Assembly: GCA_043228905.1 (NCBI GenBank)
Contig: JBHGNT010000003.1
Coordinates: 2,108,001-2,172,000 of the forward strand
Direction: 5' to 3'
Source of the DNA: Azolla caroliniana
Lineage: Eukaryota > Polypodiophyta
DNA: 64,000 nt
The notes beneath the pieces were generated by a model. The model was given only the letters and a program-made list of their open reading frames with translations, ran no database searches and was not told the DNA's origin. Below, piece by piece: positions 55,331 through 64,000 of this stretch; within the stretch, counting starts at the first letter, position 1; each line of letters opens with the position of its first letter. The translations under genes were made by a program, and so were the position numbers.

Positions 55331-55821
55331 TCTAGTTACTAATTTCTAACTTCCAAGTCTTTCTCTAACCTAACATTTTGTAAACAACATAAACGACTTA
55401 ATTGGTTTGATCCAGTTTGGCAAGGCTCAAGCCAAGCCGAACCGAGCTCAAACCGTTTAGTCAAGCTCAAACCTAAACCGAGCCGAGCTAAGCCATTTTA
55501 GTTTCTCTCTCTCATCTGTCTAGTCTCTCTCTCTCTCTCTCTCTCTCTCCTCGTCTATGTAGTCTCCCTCCATCCCTCCCTCCCTCCCTCTCTCAAGTTT
55601 CTAACTAATTTCTAACTTTGAAGTTTTTCTCTAACCTAACTAGTAAACCACATAAACGGCTTAACTGGTTTGGCAAGGCTCAATCCAAGCCGAACCGAGC
55701 TCAAACCGTTTAGTCAAGCTCAAGCCTAAACCGAGCTGAGCTGAGCCACTAAGCTGCTAAGCCGTTTTAAACCGTTTTAGCTAAATGGTTTAGGCTTGAG
55801 CCAAGCTATTGCCGATCCCTA

Positions 55822-56061
55822 GCAACAAGTTGTTCAAAGCTGTGAGGGAACACTTGTGTTACAACCCATTGGCATTACTTGTATGTGGAGTTTCATGCCA
55901 AGTATTTCTCTCAACCATGGCTGTGGATTAAAGCCCTGGCTGCATTTCTACTGGTCATATTTTCATTATTGCAAATCATCTTTTCGATTATAGGTAATTA
56001 CCATAACCACTTGAGTACCCCTAGTGCAAAAATAAGGACGCTCAAAACAATCAACTTTTGA
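55822..56061 (+). pseudogene. DUF247 C-terminal fragment (copy I)
   Basis: Encodes HWHYLYVEFHAKYFSQPWLW followed by a membrane helix (ALAAFLLVIFSLLQIIFSII), the end of a DUF247 protein. Everything upstream is missing because the inverted-repeat element at 54800-55821 abuts it. It is more divergent than the other copies, so it is an older member. Confidence 0.8.
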
Positions 56062-57286
56062 GTTTTCTTTATCGATTTGGGACTCCATTTTATTTTCTTC
56101 CACAATTTATTTTGGCATTTTTTATGTTAATTTCATGATTTATAAACTAATCCAGCTTATAATTGTGGACGATGAAGCAATAGAAGTAAATCAAGTCTTA
56201 AAGGTATCATTGTAACCGAAAGTTTTTATGTGCTTATGAAAACATAGGGTAATCATGCTAGTTTTGATCCAAAGCTCCGATTTGATATTGCACTTAAGAT
56301 AAATCGTCTAGTGTTTGAACACTAGAATTGTTGATATCTAATACTTATTTGATGAGTGCACCTCCATAATCCATGCCGATGGAACTCCTTAGCAATGATA
56401 GACTAACATGATTCTCGGCTCCACACACAACCATTACAACATATTTGACTTGACATGTTTGACTAGTATGCTTGTGGGCTCTACACATAGCTCTCATGAC
56501 ATATTTAACTTGATACGATTGACTAATATGATTGTGGGCTCCACACACAACCCTCATGACATATTTGACTTGAGAGGATCGACTAATATTATTGGTAGCT
56601 CCATAGATAACTTTCAAAGACCACATGTCAGCATTTTTAACTTTGGCATTATCAACATTATAGCTCATTGCTGCACTTGCATGTGTAGGTATGTAACATG
56701 TTTTCAATGGACTCCTTTAAGTGTGTTAATTAGATTCCAAAAACTTTTTATTGACACCCCAAAAGTTTTTCTTTTCTATCAAATATGCTTAGTCAATCAC
56801 CCCTCCTTTTTCTCTTTCTCCCCTTCCTATTATTATATACGCTACTTGAAAGATGCTCAACTTTAGTCCCCTAGGTTACATGTCACATCTTGAGTACCTC
56901 CCTACCTACTTGACTATATATTTATCAGTACTTTTTATTATTGTGCTTGCAAATATGACATACTTGTGAGTGCAAGAGAATTGTCCAATGTAATTTAGCG
57001 AAATGGTAAAAAATGATGATCATTTCAAGAAATGCCCAAGATAAGTTAAGATACTTCAAGGCGTTTGTCTCTTTTTAATCATACACAAACATGGGGTACC
57101 CTACACTTCACATGCTAACGAAGAACAAATTTGAAGACTTCTTCAAACTCTTTAAGCCCCAATGAAGACCAAGAAATTGTTTATGAATGATCCAACATAC
57201 CTAAGAACTATCTACTCCCTAAAGCAAACTCCACTGAAGCAAGTATCAAGTTTATGTAACAACTACAACAAAAGAAGAAGAAGAAG
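56062..57286. other. flank of copy J with 60-bp tandem repeats
   Basis: At 56401-56614 a 60-bp unit (gactaatatgattgtgggct ccacacacaacc...) is repeated three times in exact register, plus a partial fourth. The shared 5' flank of the DUF247 genes follows from about 56680 and ends in a (GAA)n tract (57271-57289). No gene otherwise. Confidence 0.75.
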
Positions 57287-58903
57287 ATGAAGAATAATGC
57301 CTTCCATGGGAAACAAATGGCACAATATTCACATTCATATCATCTCATCCCTACTATCCATAACTTCCCCATCGAGCAACTTCATCAACTCAATCGACAA
57401 CCAGAAGAATGGAAAGTCTACATGGAGAAAGAGATTGTTAAGGCTGCTCCTATGCATGATAATAGTATGGCTGCCAACATATCTACGTTCCGAAAAGCTA
57501 AATTGATCGGATTTGTCCCGCGTGCACTGTTCGAGGTGAAGCCACACTCATATTGCCCGCGGATCCTGACCATCGGTCCACTGTATCAAAACCTCGAGCC
57601 TTCCCCTATGGACAGATGCAAGGCCCTATGTGTGAACAAATTCATGGACAGACATCAGATATTAAATATGGAAGAGTTCATGAAAACGCTCATCCCTCAA
57701 GACCCCAAGGAACTCAGCAACATCTATTTCGGCCTCAGCCCGGCTTACAACTTTGAGTCCCTCAGACTTCTAGTCACTGTTGATACCATCTTCATTCACG
57801 AATTCTTTCTGTTCTTGAGCCAGGATTGCCCTCCCTCCCAAGAAAAGAAGAAGAGTGGATACATGTACACCTTCATCGATAATAGAATTACAATATCCCA
57901 AATATGGAGGGATTTGCTGCTGATAGGCAACCAGATTCCCATGTCATTTCTAAAGGAAATTATAAACATCCCAAACGAATCACCCGACTTCACAGAGACT
58001 GAACTCCTGAAATGCTTGGATTATTTTGTTTGGGTAAACGATCCATTCCTCCGCAGCAAGTTTCCAGTCGAGAGTAATGAAACAGAACAGAAGTGTAAGC
58101 AACAAAATGTGAATTTTCTCGCCTGCGAGCATCTACTCGATTGCTTATATGTTTCCTGCATACAAAAAGAATCAACTGAACATTCAAGGGAGGCGCAAAA
58201 CTCTACGAATCAAGGAGGATGCGTGCAACTCCCGAACTTCGTACCGGGTTGCAAAAAGATCAAGAATCTGGTGCTTGATTGCCTTCCGGCAACGACATCT
58301 GGACCCTCTAAATTCTGCACCTGGTTAAACCAGGGATGGCAAAAGAGGAAGAAGCACGGTGACCGCCTCCAGACGGCATCTGAGCTCAAGAAAGCAGGCA
58401 TCCGGTTCATGGCTTGTGAAGGTAACACATCAGTGATCAAGTACGACAAGAGAAAAAGTCAGCTTTATCTTCCACGGCTTGTCGTGTACGACGGCACAGA
58501 GGATAAGTTGAGGAACATTCTTGCACATGAACAAATTTCCAGAGAAGATGACAGAGGTATGGTTTATGGATATGCCATGATCATGGACTCACTCATTGAC
58601 ACACAAGAAGATATCGCCGTCTTGACTCGTGCCAAAGTCTTAGAGAATCACCTCGGGAGTGACGAGAGGTTGGTCCAGATGTGGAATGAGATGTGCATCA
58701 ACATCTCCGAGGGGTCGTATCCGAAAGAATTCGAAAGCATGATCAAAGAGATAATGGAACACTACAGGAACCATTGGCGCGTCTTGTATGTGGAGTTTTG
58801 CGCAAAGTTCTGTTCCCGACCATGGTTATGGATGTCGGCCATGGCTGCGGTGATACTTCTCACCCTTTCATTAGTGCAGACAGTGTTTACAATTTTAGGT
58901 TGA
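57287..58903 (+). CDS. DUF247 (UPF0481) protein, copy J, intact
   Basis: 538 aa without interruption. The first ATG gives MKNNAFHGKQMAQYSHSYHL; the ATG at 57317 (MAQYSH) corresponds to the start used by copies B and E and may be the true one. Family blocks in order: KLIGFVPRALFEVKPHSYCP, LTIGPLYQNLEPSPMDRCKA, HEFFLFLSQ, WRDLLLIGNQIPMSFLKEII, TELLKCLDYFVWVNDPF, EHLLDCLYVSC, NTSVIKYDKRKSQLYLPRLV, YDGTEDKLRNILAHEQ, YAMIMDSLIDTQEDIAVLTR, NHLGSDERLVQMWNEMCINI and a C-terminal helix (AAVILLTLSLVQTVFTIL). It is the closest paralogue of copy B. Presumably a membrane-anchored protein of unknown activity. Confidence 0.93.
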   Translation: MKNNAFHGKQMAQYSHSYHLIPTIHNFPIEQLHQLNRQPEEWKVYMEKEIVKAAPMHDNSMAANISTFRKAKLIGFVPRALFEVKPHSYCPRILTIGPLYQNLEPSPMDRCKALCVNKFMDRHQILNMEEFMKTLIPQDPKELSNIYFGLSPAYNFESLRLLVTVDTIFIHEFFLFLSQDCPPSQEKKKSGYMYTFIDNRITISQIWRDLLLIGNQIPMSFLKEIINIPNESPDFTETELLKCLDYFVWVNDPFLRSKFPVESNETEQKCKQQNVNFLACEHLLDCLYVSCIQKESTEHSREAQNSTNQGGCVQLPNFVPGCKKIKNLVLDCLPATTSGPSKFCTWLNQGWQKRKKHGDRLQTASELKKAGIRFMACEGNTSVIKYDKRKSQLYLPRLVVYDGTEDKLRNILAHEQISREDDRGMVYGYAMIMDSLIDTQEDIAVLTRAKVLENHLGSDERLVQMWNEMCINISEGSYPKEFESMIKEIMEHYRNHWRVLYVEFCAKFCSRPWLWMSAMAAVILLTLSLVQTVFTILG

Positions 58904-59664
58904 AATATCCTAATCTTGATCCCTTATTCCAGTAGAGAAGCTCATTGGATGTTAGAATCAAACCTATTGGATTGATGGCATTGCTACCTAGATTTAAATA
59001 TCCTAATCCTGATCCCTTGTTCTAGTAGAGAAGCTCATTCGATATTAGAACCAAATCCGTTGGATTGAAGGCATACGGGCTAATTGTAAAATATTATGAG
59101 GTATTTTCCTCCAACATGTGTGTTTGTCTTATAATGTAGGCCATTTGATTATGAAAATTGCTATTGTTTTTAATTCATCATCACATTATTATTATTAATG
59201 ATCAATCATTCATCACCAATAAATTTTAAAAGGCATATTGTCACGCAAATAATTCATTATCTAGCCATGACATCGCATAGCTATTCGATAACATCACTAC
59301 TTTAGGGGAAATTGGGCATATGCTTCAAATAAAAACTATAATCTACATAGAGGAAAGAAAATCACTCTAAGAAATTAAGAGTGGAAGAAGTTTAGTTAAT
59401 GCATGGATTGCTCAATAGGATTAACCATGATATTTATTAGAACTTTTGGACCATGATTGCACACAATGTTGAACATCCTAATCAACCTTTATTAATCTTG
59501 TAGGTGAGACCAATCCCCACAATGTGGTCACACTGAAGTTCACAATACAAATATCTTTTTGTCCAATAGTAGGAATACCACATTACTTTTGAACGTAGTA
59601 CCACATCATCATAATGCTTCCACACTATCTGAAAAGATGTGTCAACACGATGTACTAAGATGAT
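58904..59664. other. 3' flank of copy J
   Basis: The family 3' flank with the phrase aagctcattggatgttagaatcaa occurring twice, homologous to 23486-24430 behind copy B. No other gene. Confidence 0.65.
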
Positions 59665-60043
59665 TCAATGTTTTCTGATGTAAAAAATGGCTCTATTTAC
59701 ATCCCTCTACCCAACAACCTTCTTACAAGTTTTTTTCCCTTTGTTTTTTAATAATACAAGGTACCCACCTACTCATAGATAGATACGTTTTATCTCAAAC
59801 AATTTGAAGCTGTAAAATAAACTTTTGGATACTTCAAGGTTTTTACCTTTGTTTTTTAATAATACAAGATAAGGCACCCCCCATACGCAAACAAAGCAAC
59901 AAAAAAATACTTGAGATAACTCCAAACTCTACTTCATGATCCAACATCATATCTCAGAACTAAATACTAGCTAGATTAGGAGCCTCCCATCACCTACCTA
60001 GTGTATTGTGTGAAGAAAGTGTCAAGTTTGTGTCAAGAAGAAG

Positions 60044-60604
60044 ATGAAAACAAAGAAGAAGATGGTGGTTCATAAGGCCTCCCATGGGAAACAAATGGCA
60101 CAAGATTTACATTCGTATAGTCCCACCCGTACTATATGCATAACTTTCCCATTGAGCAACCAATATCAATGGAAAGACTACATGGAAAAAGAGATCATGG
60201 AGGCTAAACACAAATCTACATTCCAAAAAAGAAAAGTGATTGAGTCTAACCATCTAATGGATTGTCTATATGTTTCGTGCACACAATGATCATCCGAACA
60301 ATTTCCCAACATTCCTACGGAGAGGAAAAAGAGCAAGAAGAAAGGTTGCCAGCCTTCCAATCTCATGTCGGCATCAAAGCTCTCGAAAGTCGGCATCCGA
60401 TTCAATGCCTGTTAAGGTAACATATCAGTGATCAAGTATGACAAGAGAAAACGCCGGCTTCATTTTCTACAACTTTTCATGTATGACACTACAAAGGATG
60501 TGATGAGGAGCCTCATTGCACATGAACAGATCTCCAAAGAATGACTTGACTTCACTATGTATGCCATAGTCATGGACTCGTTTTGGGACTTGTTGTGTGT
60601 CTAC
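60044..60604 (+). pseudogene. DUF247 pseudogene, copy K
   Basis: MKTKKKMVVHKASHGKQMAQ then a frame with YMEKEIMEAKHKSTFQKRKV, joined by a deletion of about 600 bp to SNHLMDCLYVSCTQ-stop (60289). Remnants of the C-terminal half follow (KKGCQPSNLMSASKLSKVGI, KYDKRKRRLHFLQL, MRSLIAHEQISKE) with several stops. The membrane helix is missing. Confidence 0.88.
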
Positions 60605-61225
60605 TAATCGATATTGTATTTGTTTAGCATTGTAAATTGTCTATTCCCTAAACCCTAATTCCTTATTTGTGGATCCAATAGAGAAGAAGGCCATGAACTA
60701 CTACTAGGAATAAACTTTGTTGGATTGAGACCACGCGAGGAAATTATGGAAGATCATGTGGCACTTTCCTTTATGTAAATTTGCATTCCTGTTGAAATCT
60801 ATTTCATTTGAATTATGAAATATGATCTTCTTTAAATCCAACTTCATCAATGTTTTTTTATGTAAAAAATGGCTCTATTTACATCCCTCTACCCAACTAC
60901 CTTCTTACAAGTTTTTTTCCCTTTGTTTTTTAATAATACAAGGTACCCACCTACTCATAGATAGATATGTTTTATCTCAAACAATTTGAAGCTGTAAAAT
61001 AAACTTTTGGATACTTCAAGGTTTTTACCTTTGTTTTTTAATAATACAAGATAAGGCACCCCCCATACGCAAACAAAGCAACAAAAAAATACTTGAGATG
61101 ACTCCAAACTCTAATTCATGATCCAACATCATATCTCAGAACTAAATACTAGCTAGATTAGGAGCCTCCCATCACCTACCTAGTGTATTGTGTGAAGAAA
61201 GTGTCAAGTTTGTGTCAAGAAGAAG

Positions 61226-61771
61226 ATGGTGGTTCATAAGGCCTCCCATGGGAAACAAATGGCACAAGATTTACATTCGTATAGTCCCACCCGTACTATA
61301 TGCATAACTTTCCCATTGAGCAACCAATATCAATGGAAAGACTACATGGAAAAAGAGATCATGGAGGCTAAACACAAATCTACATTCCAAAAAAGAAAAG
61401 TGATTGAGTCTAACCATCTAATGGATTGTCTATATGTTTCGTGCACACAATGATCATCCGAACAATTTCCCAACATTCCTACGAAGAGAAAAAAGAGCAA
61501 GAAGAAAGGTTGCCAGCCTTCCAATCTCATGTCGGCATCTAAGCTCTCGAAAGTCGGCATCCGATTCAATGCCTGTTAAGGTAACATATCCGTGATCAAG
61601 TATGACAAGAGAAAACGTCGGCTTCATTTTCTACAACTTTTCATGTATGACAGTACAAAGGATGTGATGAGGAGCCTCATTGCACATGAACAAATCTCCA
61701 AAGAAAGACTTGACTTCACTATGTATGCCATAGTCATGGACTTGTTTTGGGACTTGTTGTGTGTCTACTAA
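61226..61771 (+). pseudogene. DUF247 pseudogene, copy L
   Basis: Tandem duplicate of copy K starting MVVHKASHGKQMAQDLHSYS, with the same deletion and the same stop after LYVSCTQ (61453). The K-specific nonsense after EQISKE is an arginine codon here (ISKERLDFTMYAI), so the copies have begun to diverge. Confidence 0.88.
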
Positions 61772-62013
61772 TTGATATTGTATTTGTTTAGCATTGTAAA
61801 TAGTCTATTCCCTAAACCCTAATTCCTTATTTGTGGATCCAATAGAGAAGAAGGCCACGAACTACTACTAGGAATAAACTTTGTTGGATTGAGACCACAC
61901 GAGGAAATTATGGAAGATCATGTGGCACTTTCCTCTATGTAAATTTGCATTCCTGTTGAAATCTATTTCATTTGAATTATGAAATATGATCTTCTTTAAA
62001 TCCACCTTCATCA

Positions 62014-62880
62014 AATTAATACAGTCAATCATCACCAAGTAATTAGTCTAAAAGGAATATTGTAGAAACAATATTTTCTTTCTCTGAAACAAATGGAAGA
62101 CATTAAATGGTGTGGCAATTTTACTCTAGTCACATAGCTTTTAAGCAATTGTGTTGGCCATTCTTTAGTTAAACAATGTATATTTGCAGGTATATTCGTC
62201 TTCATAAAACATAATCAATACTTGTACTATGCTAAGGCATAATGTATTCTTGCATGTATCTTTTTCTCTTCTTAACAAGGAAGGTTCTTACAATTAGTAA
62301 TACATGGAGTGGACCCCGTAGTTTTCATTTGGCTTGTGGGAATGTGCTTTTGCCTTTACGAACTGAAATTAATGGGTGGACATCGATAGTTAATGTGCAT
62401 TCTTACTCTTGAGACATATGCACATTGTAGTTGGTTGGCGATTTGCACAAAAATAATGTTATGTGTGCACTACTTGACAATGCTTTGAATTGTTTGTGCC
62501 TTTTGATCTTGCACATTGGACCAGTAACTTGTTTTATGCCTTTACTTTTAAACCATTTTGCATGTTTGTGCATAAGTTTGTATACATACATGGTTATGTA
62601 AGAGCTTGTGAATGCATATGTGGATGTGAATTTGCCTTGTGTGTGTGAATTCGCTCTGTTGCTTCTCTACTCTTGGTTCTTATGTTGCTCTTCGTTGCTC
62701 CTCCGCGCTTCCTTAATCAACTCTCGTCGCCTCATCAACCCTAAACTATGTTGAACAACTCTAGTATCCGATAAAGGGCAACAATAGGTTTCCAAACCTT
62801 AGCCCTGGATTTCCTAAAGCCATCCAAAAATGACCAAAAAATCCCCCAAAATTGAAGAAGAGATTAAAAAATTATGAACT
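62014..62880. other. intergenic, no gene recognised
   Basis: AT-rich. Only a short minus-strand frame at 62591-62403 without recognisable domain. Confidence 0.65.
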
Positions 62881-63060
62881 AATGTCATGAGTCAATGCAC
62901 AAGCCATTCCACACATGGGCCACACATATCAACACCAACCTTTCCATGCTCCCGAGTAGGTTTTCAATCTCATGGGCACTAACTAAGATTGGATGATTTT
63001 TTGTTTTGTCAATGAGTGACCCCATAATGATTGATGGATGACATGAATCGGTCATGAAAA
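62881..63060 (-). pseudogene. DUF247 fragment, minus strand
   Basis: On the minus strand IIMGSLIDKTKNHPILVSAH, then EIENLLGSMERLVLI and NGLCIDS match the DUF247 block IMDSLIDTQEDIAILTRAK / ENHLGSDERLVQMWNDMCIN. It is degenerate and isolated. Confidence 0.7.
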
Positions 63061-63125
63061 GAAAATGTAAAGGGTGAAGAGGTTTAATGAAAATTATAAA
63101 AATGACAAAGAAGAGATTATTAATG

Positions 63126-63182
63126 TAGATGTATTGGGACACTATAGGAGCCATTGGCATGCATTCACACAAGTTGTACAAA
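63126..63182 (+). pseudogene. DUF247 fragment, plus strand
   Basis: GTATTGGGACACTATAGGAG reads VLGHYRSHWHAF, matching the block IMEHYRIHWHVLY that normally follows MCIN by about 20 residues. It lies about 70 bp from the minus-strand fragment, in opposite orientation. Confidence 0.5.
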
Positions 63183-64000
63183 CCACCTAATTACACAACA
63201 CTACATGATGGTGTGTCAAACACTATTCTACTCTTAGTCTCTCTTCATGAGGATAACGAGGCAAATAAAATAAACGCCTCTCCACAACCACTTGTGCATG
63301 TCTTGGACAATAGCGAGCGTAAACCATAAGGGTAGGAGATAAGAATACCACAAACACAAAAGGGCAAAAAGTGTTTAATGCATAGAGAGTGAGTTGAAAA
63401 TGACTTCCTTTCTATATTTAATAATTCTAATCTCTTTATACCTTTCACAAGAGATGACATAAAGTGCTTTATGGTGGATCTCCATCCCATCATTAAGCTT
63501 TAATTATCAAGTTGTTAGGTCAAATAGAGAATGGTGACCATGCTCGTCAATGGTCTTCCGACAACAATATGGAAAACAACTTTGTGCCTTGTGAAGTCAT
63601 GTCCACTTTAAAGGTTTCAATTTATCCAGGCAATCATAGTTCGAGATAAAGGCACAATTATTGGAGGGAAGGCAATGCACACCAATTGATAATAAGATGT
63701 TGGTTTTTGGATTTAAACAATGGATAAAGTTGGAGGTTGTACATTAATTCATGTTTCAAAGGCCAAGTCAACCTTCCATTTGACTTTCAGGAGAGTTGAT
63801 AAAATATATGTGACCTTTTTCTCTACCACCTTTTTCATTCTATACACACCACATGAAGATGTCCAACTCTTTTCATATATGTGACCTTAGAGGAGAATCA
63901 TAACATTCATCTACTTCTATCAATTAGTAAATCGATATAAAGATAGGTAGACTTTATTTTCTTCTCAATAGATATTTTATTGTCCATGGTGAGGTCAAAT
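63183..64000. other. intergenic, no gene recognised
   Basis: No domain in either strand. The end (catacacaccacatgaagatgtccaactcttttca ... gataggtagactttatt) again resembles DUF247 5' flanks, so another array unit may begin beyond the window. Confidence 0.55.

Larger units (their letters stand above)
54800..55821. mobile_element. candidate non-autonomous DNA element with hAT-like inverted ends
   Basis: TAGGGATCGGCAA at 54800-54812 is repeated in inverted orientation at 55821-55809. Next to both ends lie the same motifs in opposite sense (gcctaaaccgtttt, caaacctgaactg). The 5'-YAGGG start with GGCAA resembles hAT terminal repeats. Inside are SINE-like repeats, (CT)n tracts and two copies of a caagccgaaccgagctcaaa block (about 55432 and 55687). 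The flanking 8-mers (gtagtctc, gcaacaag) do not match, so a target duplication is not confirmed. There is no transposase. Confidence 0.5.
59665..62013 (+). repeat. 1.18-kb tandem duplication carrying DUF247 remnants K and L
   Basis: Copy one is about 59665-60846, copy two about 60847-62013, period 1,182 bp near the start. They are almost identical; copy two lacks 17 bp of the (GAA)n tract before the start codon. Both carry the same internally deleted DUF247 remnant. Confidence 0.95.

Noticed and set aside
56345-56707. 120-aa minus-strand ORF with internal repeats
   Set aside because: It is the translation of the 60-bp tandem repeat (20-residue periodicity) in flank DNA.

Overview
This is plant nuclear DNA, most likely from a flowering plant. 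The evidence is an intronless L-type lectin receptor kinase, a tandem family of plant-specific DUF247 (UPF0481) proteins, plant-type LINE, Ty1/copia and Ty3/gypsy debris, tRNA-derived SINE-like repeats and long (CT)n tracts. I see no rRNA, no functional tRNA and no CRISPR array. The species cannot be named from sequence alone.

Layout. 0-10.5 kb is repeat debris: a minus-strand gypsy pol fragment, two gypsy gag relics meeting tail to tail near 2.93 kb, a pair of inverted tRNA-like repeats flanking an unrecognised ORF, a 5'-truncated LINE (minus) and an LTR-like block. 11.2-13.3 kb is the only clear single-copy type gene, a lectin receptor-like kinase whose start codon lies inside a tandem duplication. 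13.3-18.9 kb is intergenic, with a second LINE tail and an LTR-like block.

18.9-63.2 kb is a DUF247 array. I find two intact copies (E, 32.4-34.0 kb; J, 57.3-58.9 kb), one copy with a single nonsense codon (B, 21.9-23.5 kb), and at least eight broken or truncated copies (A, C, D, F, G-N/H-C, D', K, L) plus small fragments. Nearly all start just after a (GAA)n purine tract. A 2.8 kb block (C plus its downstream flank) is repeated 10.14 kb further on as F, and another 1.18 kb block is tandemly doubled (K/L). Copia fragments interrupt the array at 29.1-31.8, 38.9-43.2 and 46.9-48.0 kb. The pattern suggests that G-N (38.3-38.9 kb, plus) and H-C (46.9-46.0 kb, minus) are the two halves of one gene split by copia insertion and inversion.

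The most unusual object is a complete, apparently very young Ty3/gypsy chromodomain element at 48,232-53,905. It has two 435-bp LTRs that I read as identical, a GCCAT target duplication, an intact gag (385 aa) and an intact pol (about 1190 aa). Its RT, integrase and chromodomain look like the Tf1/sushi type known mainly from fungi and vertebrates, not like the usual seed-plant chromoviruses. It has no tRNA-type primer site. Instead the bases just after the 5' LTR are complementary over 13 nt to the predicted 5' end of its own RNA, which suggests Tf1-style self-priming. Gag and pol are joined by a textbook -1 frameshift signal: heptamer GTTAAAC, a 7-nt spacer and a 10-bp hairpin. I consider this element the system most worth following up.
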